Shown: positions 1-6,244 of the stretch, in pieces
Layout of the letters: every line of letters starts with the position of its first letter
How positions within the stretch are numbered: position 1 is the first letter of the stretch
NCBI GenBank assembly: GCA_030636125.1
Contig: DAOVXM010000068.1
Location: 1-9,172, forward strand
Length of the DNA: 9,172 nucleotides
Direction of reading: 5' to 3'
Source of the DNA: Chloroflexota bacterium
GTDB lineage: Bacteria; Chloroflexota; Anaerolineae; Anaerolineales; UBA4823
Made by a program: the position numbers and the translations under genes
The notes under the pieces: model-generated
Told to the model about the DNA's origin: nothing
Seen by the model: the letters and a program-made list of their open reading frames with translations, nothing else
Database searches by the model: none

Positions 1-7
1 GAAGATC

Positions 8-292
8 ATGAAACACCAATCAAAAAATAAAAAGAAAACAAAACAAAAAGGACAATTCGATCCATTCGACGAACCAAGGACAATACCCGGTCAGTGGGAT
101 GTGTCGGCGTTCCAGTCACCTCCAAAATCATCCGCTAGCGACCAAGCGAGCTCGGAATTTATAAATACGGGATCATCTTCCGGTGAGGGTGACACCAGTG
201 TAATAAAATCAGAGCCCTCTGGTATCAAATATCTCGATCCGGATTTTGATGATGATTCGCAACAGGCTAATAGGAAATGGCCTACATATTAA
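8..292 (+). CDS. Small charged protein of unknown function, possibly 5'-partial
   Basis: I do not recognise this protein (94 aa from the first ATG). The N-terminus is strongly basic (residues 1-15, mostly Lys, Gln and Asn). A motif-like stretch FDPFDEPRTIPGQWDVSAF follows at about 17-35, then a Ser/Gly/Asp-rich low-complexity segment (about 37-70) and an acidic C-terminus (LDPDFDDD, about 76-83) ending in KWPTY. No signal peptide or membrane segment is visible, and most of the chain looks disordered. The frame has no stop before base 1, so the true start could lie outside the window. A GAAG at bases 1-4 is only a weak, close ribosome-binding match. The gene is separated from leuC by 148 non-coding bases with large hairpins, so it need not belong to the biosynthetic operon. 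The FDPF...PRTIPGQWD block looks more like real protein than chance, but function cannot be inferred. Confidence 0.55.
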   Translation: MKHQSKNKKKTKQKGQFDPFDEPRTIPGQWDVSAFQSPPKSSASDQASSEFINTGSSSGEGDTSVIKSEPSGIKYLDPDFDDDSQQANRKWPTY

Positions 293-309
293 ACGACGCA
301 GACTGGTAT

Positions 310-362
310 GTGATTGGCGGTATAAATTTAGAAATAAAACTGATCACAAAACCGCCAATCAC
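310..362. repeat. Hairpin 1 of a paired inverted-repeat element upstream of leuC
   Basis: A perfect 12-bp inverted repeat: GTGATTGGCGGT (310-321) pairs with ACCGCCAATCAC (351-362) around a 29-nt AT-rich loop. Neither strand has a T-tract directly after the stem, so it is not a standard intrinsic terminator. Its stem and loop resemble the reverse complement of the next hairpin (366-418). Confidence 0.75.
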
Positions 363-365
363 TCA

Positions 366-418
366 GCAATCGGCGGATGAAGGTTTCAGGTCATTTTAGA
401 TTTATTTCCGCCGATTGC
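366..418. repeat. Hairpin 2 of a paired inverted-repeat element upstream of leuC
   Basis: A perfect 12-bp inverted repeat: GCAATCGGCGGA (366-377) pairs with TCCGCCGATTGC (407-418), again with a 29-nt loop, starting 3 bases after hairpin 1. Its reverse complement aligns with hairpin 1 along most of its length: 8 of 12 stem bases are identical, and the loops share ATAAAT, then TA, AAAT and CTGA in order. The two units are therefore diverged inverted copies, and the whole 310-418 stretch could also fold as one long imperfect hairpin. The layout recalls a REP/BIME-type repeat pair. A regulatory leader structure for leuC is the alternative. Confidence 0.72.
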
Positions 419-466
419 ATAACGCTTACACTTATCCTTTATGGCAAAATCACAAACGCTCTTTGA
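377..466 (+). CDS. Possible 29-codon leader peptide overlapping the leuC start
   Basis: This is a speculative short frame: ATG at 377, stop TGA at 464-466, overlapping the first 26 bases of leuC in another frame. The predicted peptide contains the run ITLTLIL at residues 16-22 (codons 422-442, preceded by ATA at 419). These residues are the products, or in the case of threonine the usual precursor, of the isoleucine/leucine pathway encoded downstream. The start codon sits at the edge of the left arm of hairpin 2, and the right arm lies inside the frame, so translation would melt that hairpin. Against it, there is no spaced Shine-Dalgarno sequence (GGCGG directly abuts the ATG), and in classical attenuation the control codons lie before the switching structure, not after it. 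It may be chance. Confidence 0.2.
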   Translation: MKVSGHFRFISADCITLTLILYGKITNAL

Positions 467-1847
467 GAAGATCTGGAACGCACACGTTGTGTCAGAGTCA
501 CCTGATGTGCCGACCGTTCTATATATCGATCTACATCTAGTGCATGAAGTCACCTCTCCCCAAGCCTTTGACGGTTTGAGGAAGAGGGGGCTCAAAGTCC
601 GGCGACCGGAGCGCACCGTCGCCACCATGGATCACTCCACCCCAACCGCGAATTTCTCACTACCCCTCGAGGATGAAATGGCTGATCGCCAGATTCGCTG
701 TTTGCAGGATAATTGCCGGGAATTTGGTGTACAACTTTATGATATTGATGATCCGGACCGGGGTATTGTGCATGTAATCGGACCTGAACTTGGCTTGACT
801 CAACCAGGGATGACAATAGTGTGCGGTGATAGCCATACCGCCACCCATGGAGCTTTCGGTGCGCTGGCGTTCGGTATAGGTACTAGCGAAGTCGAGCATG
901 TCTTGGCGACCCAGTGCCTTTTACAGAATCGTCCAAAGACTTTCCAGGTCAACTTCGAGGGTCAGTTGTCAAAAGGTGTATCTGCCAAGGATATGATCCT
1001 AGCGTTGATCGCCAAAATGGGTGTAGGTGGGGGTACTGGCACAGTAATAGAGTACACCGGTTGCGCAGTGAGAGCGCTTTCGATGGAAGAACGTATGACC
1101 TTGTGCAATATGACTATTGAAGGTGGAGCCAGGGCTGGTATGGTTGCACCTGATGATACCACCTTCGAATACCTGGCTGGTCGTCCATTCGCGCCTCAAG
1201 GTGAAAACTGGAATACAGCCGTGGATTATTGGCGCTCCCTTAGCAGTGATCCTGAAGCATGTTTTGACAAAACAATAAATTTGGATGTATCAGATTTGCA
1301 ACCAATGATCACTTATGGTACCAATCCAGGTATGGGAATACCGATCAACCAGCCAGTTCCCGATCCCTCAGAGCAATCGGATCCTTCCAAGCGCGCAGCG
1401 CAGGAAAAAGCGCTACGCTATATGGATTTACAACCTGGAAGCTCATTATTAGGTCACCCGGTGGATGTGGTATTCCTGGGTAGTTGTAATAATTCGCGTA
1501 TCTCGGACTTGCGATTGGCGGCCTCGTTATTGGGTGGACATAAAATTGCTGAAGGGGTACGGTTATTGGTAGTACCAGGCTCGGAGAGCGTACGGCGTCA
1601 GGCTGAAGCGGAAGGCCTGGATAAAGTATTCAAGGAAGCAGGTGGTGAATGGCGTAATGCTGGTTGTAGTATGTGTATTGCCATGAATGGGGATCATTTG
1701 GAACCAGGGCAATACGCGGTTAGCACCAGCAACCGCAATTTTGAGGGACGTCAAGGTAAAGGTGGCCGTACCTTTTTGGCTAGTCCTCTCACCGCAACAG
1801 CTGCTGCGATCAACGGTGGTATTAGTGATCCTAGGACATTTTTATAG
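441..1847 (+). CDS. leuC: 3-isopropylmalate dehydratase, large subunit
   Basis: The cytoplasmic aconitase-family large subunit (468 aa) forms isopropylmalate isomerase with LeuD, converting 2- to 3-isopropylmalate in leucine synthesis. With CimA next door it probably also isomerises citramalate. Family signatures are clear: [12 protein letters not shown] near the start, [21 protein letters not shown] (127-147), GSCNNSRI (347-354) and AGCSMC (407-412). The [4Fe-4S] ligands are predicted as Cys349, Cys409 and Cys412, matching the E. coli-type enzyme in position and total length (about 466 aa). It is not the shorter archaeal type. The start at 441 matches the usual N-terminus, but no Shine-Dalgarno sequence precedes it (the upstream bases are CTTATCCTTT). 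Either a leaderless message, coupling to a short upstream frame, or non-SD initiation would be needed. It is the first gene of the operon visible here, with leuD 9 bases downstream. Confidence 0.97.
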   Translation: MAKSQTLFEKIWNAHVVSESPDVPTVLYIDLHLVHEVTSPQAFDGLRKRGLKVRRPERTVATMDHSTPTANFSLPLEDEMADRQIRCLQDNCREFGVQLYDIDDPDRGIVHVIGPELGLTQPGMTIVCGDSHTATHGAFGALAFGIGTSEVEHVLATQCLLQNRPKTFQVNFEGQLSKGVSAKDMILALIAKMGVGGGTGTVIEYTGCAVRALSMEERMTLCNMTIEGGARAGMVAPDDTTFEYLAGRPFAPQGENWNTAVDYWRSLSSDPEACFDKTINLDVSDLQPMITYGTNPGMGIPINQPVPDPSEQSDPSKRAAQEKALRYMDLQPGSSLLGHPVDVVFLGSCNNSRISDLRLAASLLGGHKIAEGVRLLVVPGSESVRRQAEAEGLDKVFKEAGGEWRNAGCSMCIAMNGDHLEPGQYAVSTSNRNFEGRQGKGGRTFLASPLTATAAAINGGISDPRTFL

Positions 1848-1856
1848 TTAAACATA

Positions 1857-2459
1857 ATGGAACCATTTCGCAAACTCACATCGCATCTCATCCCCTTGTC
1901 CCATGATAACGTCGATACCGACCAGATCATCCCGGCGCGCTATCTCAAAGTAACAGATAAATCTGGCTTAGCTGAAGGGCTTTTTTCGGACTGGCGCTAT
2001 TTACCTGACGGTAGCCCAGACCCTCAGTTTCCACTCAATCGCCCCGAATACCAGGGTGCCCAGATTATTTTTGCTGGGGATAATTTTGGTTGTGGATCCT
2101 CACGGGAGCACGCTCCTTGGGCATTGGTGAGTTGGGGTATTAGAGCTGTGGTGAGTACCTCATTTGCTGATATATTTCACAATAATGCCTTAAAAAATGG
2201 CTTAGTGCCTGTAATTGTAGATAAAAACATACATACTGAGCTGTTTGATATGGTAATGGCAGACTATGATGCACAGGTTACCATTGACCTGGCACAGAAG
2301 GAGATGGTCTTACCTAATGGTAATTGTGTCGAATTCCCAATCGACAACTTCAGTCGTTACTGCTTGTTGGAGGGTGTAGATCAGCTTGGTTATTTACTAA
2401 AGTATGATGAGCAGATCACACAGTACGAGAAGACGCACGTGATGGCATGGGAGAAGTAG
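1857..2459 (+). CDS. leuD: 3-isopropylmalate dehydratase, small subunit
   Basis: The small swivel-domain subunit of isopropylmalate isomerase (200 aa, normal for the E. coli-type LeuD) completes the active site with LeuC. The N-terminal motif LSHDNVDTDQIIPARYL (14-30) and the substrate-recognition block DNFGCGSSREHAPWAL (75-90) are both intact, followed by SFADIFHNNALKNGLVPV (102-119). It starts 9 bases after leuC and shows no Shine-Dalgarno sequence, so translation is probably coupled to leuC termination. The pairing of a long LeuC with a 200-aa LeuD fits the bacterial heterodimer. Together with LeuC and LeuB it can serve both the leucine branch and the citramalate branch of isoleucine synthesis. 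Confidence 0.97.
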   Translation: MEPFRKLTSHLIPLSHDNVDTDQIIPARYLKVTDKSGLAEGLFSDWRYLPDGSPDPQFPLNRPEYQGAQIIFAGDNFGCGSSREHAPWALVSWGIRAVVSTSFADIFHNNALKNGLVPVIVDKNIHTELFDMVMADYDAQVTIDLAQKEMVLPNGNCVEFPIDNFSRYCLLEGVDQLGYLLKYDEQITQYEKTHVMAWEK

Positions 2460-2483
2460 TAAGCATGAGTGTTGGTGGTGAAA

Positions 2484-2490
2484 GGAAGGA
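2484..2490 (+). promoter_or_regulatory. Ribosome binding site that sets the cimA start
   Basis: GGAAGGA lies 8 bases before the ATG at 2499. An in-frame GTG at 2469 would add ten residues (MLVVKGRIPK) lying before and across this site, with no ribosome binding site of its own, so ATG 2499 is preferred. Confidence 0.7.
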
Positions 2491-2498
2491 TTCCTAAA

Positions 2499-4058
2499 AT
2501 GAGCACCGTTTTACTCTACGATACAACATTACGTGATGGAACCCAACGAGAAGGTATCTCACTCTCAGTGGACGATAAATTAAAGATTACACGTCGTCTG
2601 GATGAATTTGGTGTGCATTATATCGAAGGTGGTTGGCCGGGGTCAAATCCCAAAGATGCTGCCTTCTTTGAGCGCGTCGCACGCCTGAAGCTAAAGAATG
2701 CCAAGCTCACTGCGTTTGGAGCAACAACCCGCAAGGCTACTCGCCCAGAGGATGATGCCAATATCCAGGCGTTGTTAAAGGCCAATACACCCGTAGTTAC
2801 ACTTGTTGGTAAGAGTTGGGATCTGCATGTCACGGATATTCTGGAGGCTACCTTAGAAGAAAACTTGGAAATGATCGGGCAAAGCGTAGCTTATTTCAAA
2901 GCCCGTGACAAAGAAGTGGTATATGATGCCGAACATTTTTTTGATGGGTACAAAGCTAATCCAGATTACGCTGTAGCGACATTACGCGCTGCTGCGGATA
3001 GTGGCGCAGATGTGTTGGTGCTGTGTGATACCAACGGAGGCAGCCTTCCGTGGGAAGTCGAGGAGATTGTTCAAGCATTAGTAACTGAGTTCGATACCGC
3101 GATAGGTATTCATACTCATGAGGATGGTGGTTGTGGGGTGGCAAATACGCTGGCGGCTGTTAAAGCTGGTGTGGTTCATGTCCAGGGCACCATTAACGGC
3201 TATGGAGAACGAGTAGGTAATGCCAATTTATGCACGATTATCCCGGATTTGCAGCTCAAAATGGGCTATCAGTGTGTACAACCGGAAAAACTAACCCAAC
3301 TTTCAAAACTTTCGTACTTCGTGTCGGAGGTTGCTAATCTGCCTCATGATAAGCATTCACCATTTGTAGGGAGCAGCGCTTTTGCACATAAAGGTGGTAT
3401 ACATGTAGCCGCTATGCGGAAGAACGAGCTGTCATACCAACACATTGATCCAACTCAGGTGGGTAACCGCCGTCATACTGTGGTATCAGAGCTGTCTGGG
3501 CGAGGCAATGTGCTGGACAAGGCGGACCAATATGGACACGAAGTCGATAAAGAGCAGGCTCGCGAATTATTGGGGCAAATTAAGTCGTTGGAGGCGCGTG
3601 GCTTCACGTTCGAAAGTGCAGAAGCCTCGGTCAATGTGCTACTCCAACACACTCAACCGGGTTACCAACCTCCATTTGAGCTGGTCGATTTTATGGTCCT
3701 GGTAGAACATCGCCAGGGAAGGGGTATCCTGGCAGAGGCAACTGTCAAGGTGCGTGTTGGGGACCGGGTGGTGCATACCGCCGCGGAAGGCAATGGGCCG
3801 GTTAGCGCCCTGGATGCGGCCTTGCGCAAGGCGTTGTTGGATGTTTATCCCCAGCTGAGTCAAGTACGCCTGGATGATTATAAAGTACGTATCTTGGATA
3901 GTGAGAATGGCACAGAGGCGATCGTGCGTGTCTTGATTGATACCAAGAACGGTACCAAACGCTGGAGTACAGTAGGTGCCAGCACTAATATTATTGAAGC
4001 CAGCTGGCGTGCGCTGGCAGATAGCTTGGAATACGCCCTGTTAAATGGGGTTAGTTAA
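2499..4058 (+). CDS. cimA: (R)-citramalate synthase
   Basis: This DRE-TIM-metallolyase family enzyme (519 aa) is predicted to condense pyruvate with acetyl-CoA to (R)-citramalate, the first step of the threonine-independent route to isoleucine. The TIM-barrel catalytic part opens with LLYDTTLRDGTQREG (5-19; Arg12 and Asp13 for substrate and metal). It includes the metal-binding HTHED (205-209) and GTINGYGERVGNANLC (230-245), typical of the CimA branch rather than LeuA. HKGGIHVAA follows at 297-305. The C-terminal third (about 395-515) is a LeuA-type dimerisation/allosteric domain, suggesting feedback control, by isoleucine in known family members. The HxHED replaces the Asn of the usual HxHND motif. 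The gene sits between leuD and leuB, whose products carry citramalate on to 2-oxobutyrate, which supports CimA over 2-isopropylmalate or homocitrate synthase. Confidence 0.93.
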   Translation: MSTVLLYDTTLRDGTQREGISLSVDDKLKITRRLDEFGVHYIEGGWPGSNPKDAAFFERVARLKLKNAKLTAFGATTRKATRPEDDANIQALLKANTPVVTLVGKSWDLHVTDILEATLEENLEMIGQSVAYFKARDKEVVYDAEHFFDGYKANPDYAVATLRAAADSGADVLVLCDTNGGSLPWEVEEIVQALVTEFDTAIGIHTHEDGGCGVANTLAAVKAGVVHVQGTINGYGERVGNANLCTIIPDLQLKMGYQCVQPEKLTQLSKLSYFVSEVANLPHDKHSPFVGSSAFAHKGGIHVAAMRKNELSYQHIDPTQVGNRRHTVVSELSGRGNVLDKADQYGHEVDKEQARELLGQIKSLEARGFTFESAEASVNVLLQHTQPGYQPPFELVDFMVLVEHRQGRGILAEATVKVRVGDRVVHTAAEGNGPVSALDAALRKALLDVYPQLSQVRLDDYKVRILDSENGTEAIVRVLIDTKNGTKRWSTVGASTNIIEASWRALADSLEYALLNGVS

Positions 4059-4078
4059 GGCGGATGATAGCTGGAAAT

Positions 4079-5167
4079 ATGAAAGCGAATATTACATTAC
4101 TACCTGGAGACGGGATTGGTCCAGAAGTCATCCAGGCCGCGGTAGCTGTGCTCAAGACAGTTGCCGAACTTCATGAGCATACGTTTCAGATGGAAGAGTT
4201 TTTAATCGGTGGAACTGCCATTGACATACATGGTAGAGCTTTACCCGAAAAAACCTTGGAAGCTTGTAGAGAGGCCGATGCGATCATGCTGGGCGCGGTA
4301 GGAGGCCCAAAATGGGATGACCCTGCAGCGTCCATCCGGCCCGAACAAGGCTTGTTAGAACTACGTATTGAACTGAGTGCCTTTGCGAACCTGCGCCCGG
4401 TAAAACCGCATCCAGCCCTATTGGATGCTTCACCACTGCGACCTGAGCTCTTGAAAGATGTTGATCTTATGGTTGTGCGTGAATTGACAGGTGGCATCTA
4501 CTATGGCAAACCACGCCTGCGCCGCACAGTATACGGAGAGCTCCAGGCATTGGATACCATGATCTATGCGGAGAGCGAAGTGCGCCGGATAGCGCGCTTG
4601 GCTTTCCAATTGGCGCAGGGACGCAGGAAGATGGTTACATCGATAGATAAAGCTAATGTATTGGAGTGTTCGCGTCTTTGGAGACAGACTGTGAGTGAAG
4701 TGGCTGGGGAATATCCCGATGTAGCCCTGGATCATATGCTGGTCGATGCGGCTTCCATGTTCCTGGTCACACGTCCAGCCTCGTTTGATGTGATTCTTAC
4801 CTCAAATATGTTTGGGGATATCCTTTCGGATGAAGCCTCGGTACTTTCCGGTTCGATGGGAAATATGCCTTCTGCCTCCCTTGGGGAGAATTTGAACTCA
4901 TTGGGCTGGCCGCGCGGTGTTTATGAACCGATGCATGGCTCTGCGCCGACCATTGCTGGGAAAGGCATTGCAAATCCAATCGGCACGATCTTATCTGGAG
5001 CCTTCCTGCTACGGCATTCTTTGGGTTTAGAGCGGGAGGCGCGTGCAGTTGAGCAAGCGGTAGAGGCAACTTTGTCCTCCGGTTACCGGACGGTGGATCT
5101 AACTCAAGGGTCTCAGGATGCCTTATCGACAAAGGAAATTACTGAAGTGATTATAAGCAATTTGTAA
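4079..5167 (+). CDS. leuB: 3-isopropylmalate dehydrogenase
   Basis: The NAD-dependent beta-decarboxylating dehydrogenase converts 3-isopropylmalate to 2-oxoisocaproate. In the citramalate route the same enzyme oxidises 3-methylmalate to 2-oxobutyrate. Numbered from the ATG at 4079 (362 aa), it shows ITLLPGDGIGPEV (5-17), the LRPVKP loop, VRELTGGIYYG (133-143), the substrate-binding VTSIDKANVL (186-195), the signature NMFGDILSDEASVLSGSMGN (243-262) and the nucleotide-binding YEPMHGSAPTIAGKGIANP (282-300). All expected parts are present. An upstream in-frame ATG at 4064 would add MIAGN. Neither start has a well-placed ribosome binding site, because AAGG at 4057-4060 is only 3 bases before the first ATG. 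I prefer 4079 because family members begin MKANITLLPG. The gene closely follows cimA and is probably co-translated. Confidence 0.95.
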   Translation: MKANITLLPGDGIGPEVIQAAVAVLKTVAELHEHTFQMEEFLIGGTAIDIHGRALPEKTLEACREADAIMLGAVGGPKWDDPAASIRPEQGLLELRIELSAFANLRPVKPHPALLDASPLRPELLKDVDLMVVRELTGGIYYGKPRLRRTVYGELQALDTMIYAESEVRRIARLAFQLAQGRRKMVTSIDKANVLECSRLWRQTVSEVAGEYPDVALDHMLVDAASMFLVTRPASFDVILTSNMFGDILSDEASVLSGSMGNMPSASLGENLNSLGWPRGVYEPMHGSAPTIAGKGIANPIGTILSGAFLLRHSLGLEREARAVEQAVEATLSSGYRTVDLTQGSQDALSTKEITEVIISNL

Positions 5168-5227
5168 ACGCCTTTCTGTGAAATCCGGAAATGATCAAGC
5201 CTGAGGCAGAAGGCGTGGATATTTTTT
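5168..5227 (+). terminator. Imperfect terminator- or attenuator-like hairpin between leuB and ilvE
   Basis: Left arm ACGCCTTTCTG (5168-5178) pairs with CAGAAGGCGT (5207-5216), giving ten pairs with one bulged T and a 28-nt loop. A run of six Ts starts 5 bases after the stem (5222-5227). The large loop and the gap before the T-run make it a weak terminator at best. It may reduce read-through into ilvE, or act as a processing or pause site. Confidence 0.4.
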
Positions 5228-5244
5228 CGACATTATTTGCTCTG

Positions 5245-5250
5245 AGGAGG
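5245..5250 (+). promoter_or_regulatory. Strong ribosome binding site of ilvE
   Basis: A perfect AGGAGG lies 6 bases before the ATG at 5257. It is the best ribosome binding site of the six operon genes and fixes the ilvE start. Confidence 0.85.
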
Positions 5251-5256
5251 AACTAA

Positions 5257-6186
5257 ATGAAATCTGATTGTATCTGGATGGATGGTGAGTTAGTCTCTTT
5301 TGAGGATGCAACGGTTCATGTTTTAAATCCAACCATGCATTATGGAACTGGAGTGTTCGAGGGCATACGTTGTTATAAGACCAGTAAAGGTCCAGCTGTT
5401 TTCCGGCTGCGCGAGCACCTGCAACGGTTAATCGATTCTGCTCAGATCGCGGGAATCCTCGACTTGTCCTATACAATCGAGGATTTATACCAGGCTGTGC
5501 ATCGTACCATCCTGGCGAATGGCTTCGATGAATGCTATATCCGTCCGTTGATCTATATGCTTGGTCCACTTGGTTTAAATTTAGATGATTGGAAACCGGC
5601 TGTATCCATAGCTGTGTGGTATTGGGCACCTTTCCTTGGTAAAGAAGCAGCCGAGGCGGGTGTCCGTATGATGGTGTCATCCTTCACCCGCCACCATCCC
5701 AATGTGATGATGACCAAGGCTAAGATCTCTGGCAACTATGTCAATTCAACGCTGGCCAAGACAGTGGCTGTCCGGGCGGGGTTTGATGAGGCGGTAATGT
5801 TGGATGCGCAAGGTTATGTCGCTGAGTGTAGTGGCGAGAACTTATTCATGGTCCGGGATGGTGTCATTTACACGCCGCCACGCGATAGGGTTTTAGAAGG
5901 CATTACCAGGGATGCAGTCATCACATTAGCCCGAGATATGAATATTGAAGTAGTCGAGGAGCAGATCTCCCGAGATCAGCTTTATATTGCTGATGAGGTT
6001 TTCGTGTGCGGAACGGCAACCGAAGTCGTCCCCGCCAGAGAGATCGATTATCGTAATATCGGTAACAATGCTGAGTGGCCGGTAACTCGCGCAATCCAGA
6101 AAGCTTTTTTTGAGGTCGTACATGGCGAGGGGGCGCGCTCTTACGAATGGCTGGATTATGTGGACGAGACGGTTTACGCTGTCTAG
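5257..6186 (+). CDS. ilvE: Branched-chain amino acid aminotransferase
   Basis: The fold-type IV PLP aminotransferase (309 aa, normal length) transfers an amino group from glutamate to the 2-oxo acids of Leu, Ile and Val. MHYGTGVFEGIRCY (27-40) is the substrate-pocket signature. Lys156 in KISGNYVNS is the predicted Schiff-base lysine. AECSGENLFMV (189-199) contains the glutamate that binds the PLP ring nitrogen, although a Cys (191) stands where Gly is common. VLEGITRDAVITLA (212-225) and CGTATEVVPARE, near residue 260, are the phosphate-binding regions. It follows leuB by 89 bases and has its own strong ribosome binding site. D-amino-acid transaminase and aminodeoxychorismate lyase share the fold, but the EGIRCY signature and the operon context favour IlvE. 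Confidence 0.95.
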   Translation: MKSDCIWMDGELVSFEDATVHVLNPTMHYGTGVFEGIRCYKTSKGPAVFRLREHLQRLIDSAQIAGILDLSYTIEDLYQAVHRTILANGFDECYIRPLIYMLGPLGLNLDDWKPAVSIAVWYWAPFLGKEAAEAGVRMMVSSFTRHHPNVMMTKAKISGNYVNSTLAKTVAVRAGFDEAVMLDAQGYVAECSGENLFMVRDGVIYTPPRDRVLEGITRDAVITLARDMNIEVVEEQISRDQLYIADEVFVCGTATEVVPAREIDYRNIGNNAEWPVTRAIQKAFFEVVHGEGARSYEWLDYVDETVYAV

Positions 6187-6220
6187 CGGTTTGGATTTTA
6201 ATCGTTCTCAAATTACTGAC

Positions 6221-6226
6221 TAATAT
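6221..6226 (+). promoter_or_regulatory. Possible -10 element before pheA
   Basis: TAATAT lies 18 bases before the pheA ATG at 6245 in the 58-base gap after ilvE. It resembles a sigma-70 -10 box, but no convincing -35 is found at the right distance. A start here would leave a leader of about 12 bases without a ribosome binding site. Weak call. Confidence 0.2.
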
Positions 6227-6244
6227 TGTTGTGATCGAACAAAC

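Noticed and set aside
310..418. Hairpins before leuC read as ordinary rho-independent terminators of the first gene.
   Set aside because: Neither stem is followed by a T-tract on either strand, and loops of 29 nt are too large for typical terminators.
404..432. A sigma-70 promoter for leuC with -10 TACACT at 427-432.
   Set aside because: No -35 match is present at 16-18 bases (ATTTCC at best), so it is mentioned only as a possibility and not annotated.
2469..2498. GTG start for cimA giving ten extra residues.
   Set aside because: The extension lies over the ribosome binding site for ATG 2499 and adds residues not seen at the N-terminus of the family.
2499..4058. Assignment as 2-isopropylmalate synthase (leuA).
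   Set aside because: The length, the GTINGYGERVGNANLC motif and the overall pattern fit the CimA branch better than LeuA.
4186..5132. Three - strand frames of 101-111 aa opposite leuB.
   Set aside because: leuB is certain from its complete family signatures, and these frames show no domain, so they are shadows.
5195..5680. A 161-aa - strand frame opposite ilvE.
   Set aside because: It overlaps the unambiguous ilvE coding region in antisense, lacks recognisable motifs and reads as a composition shadow.
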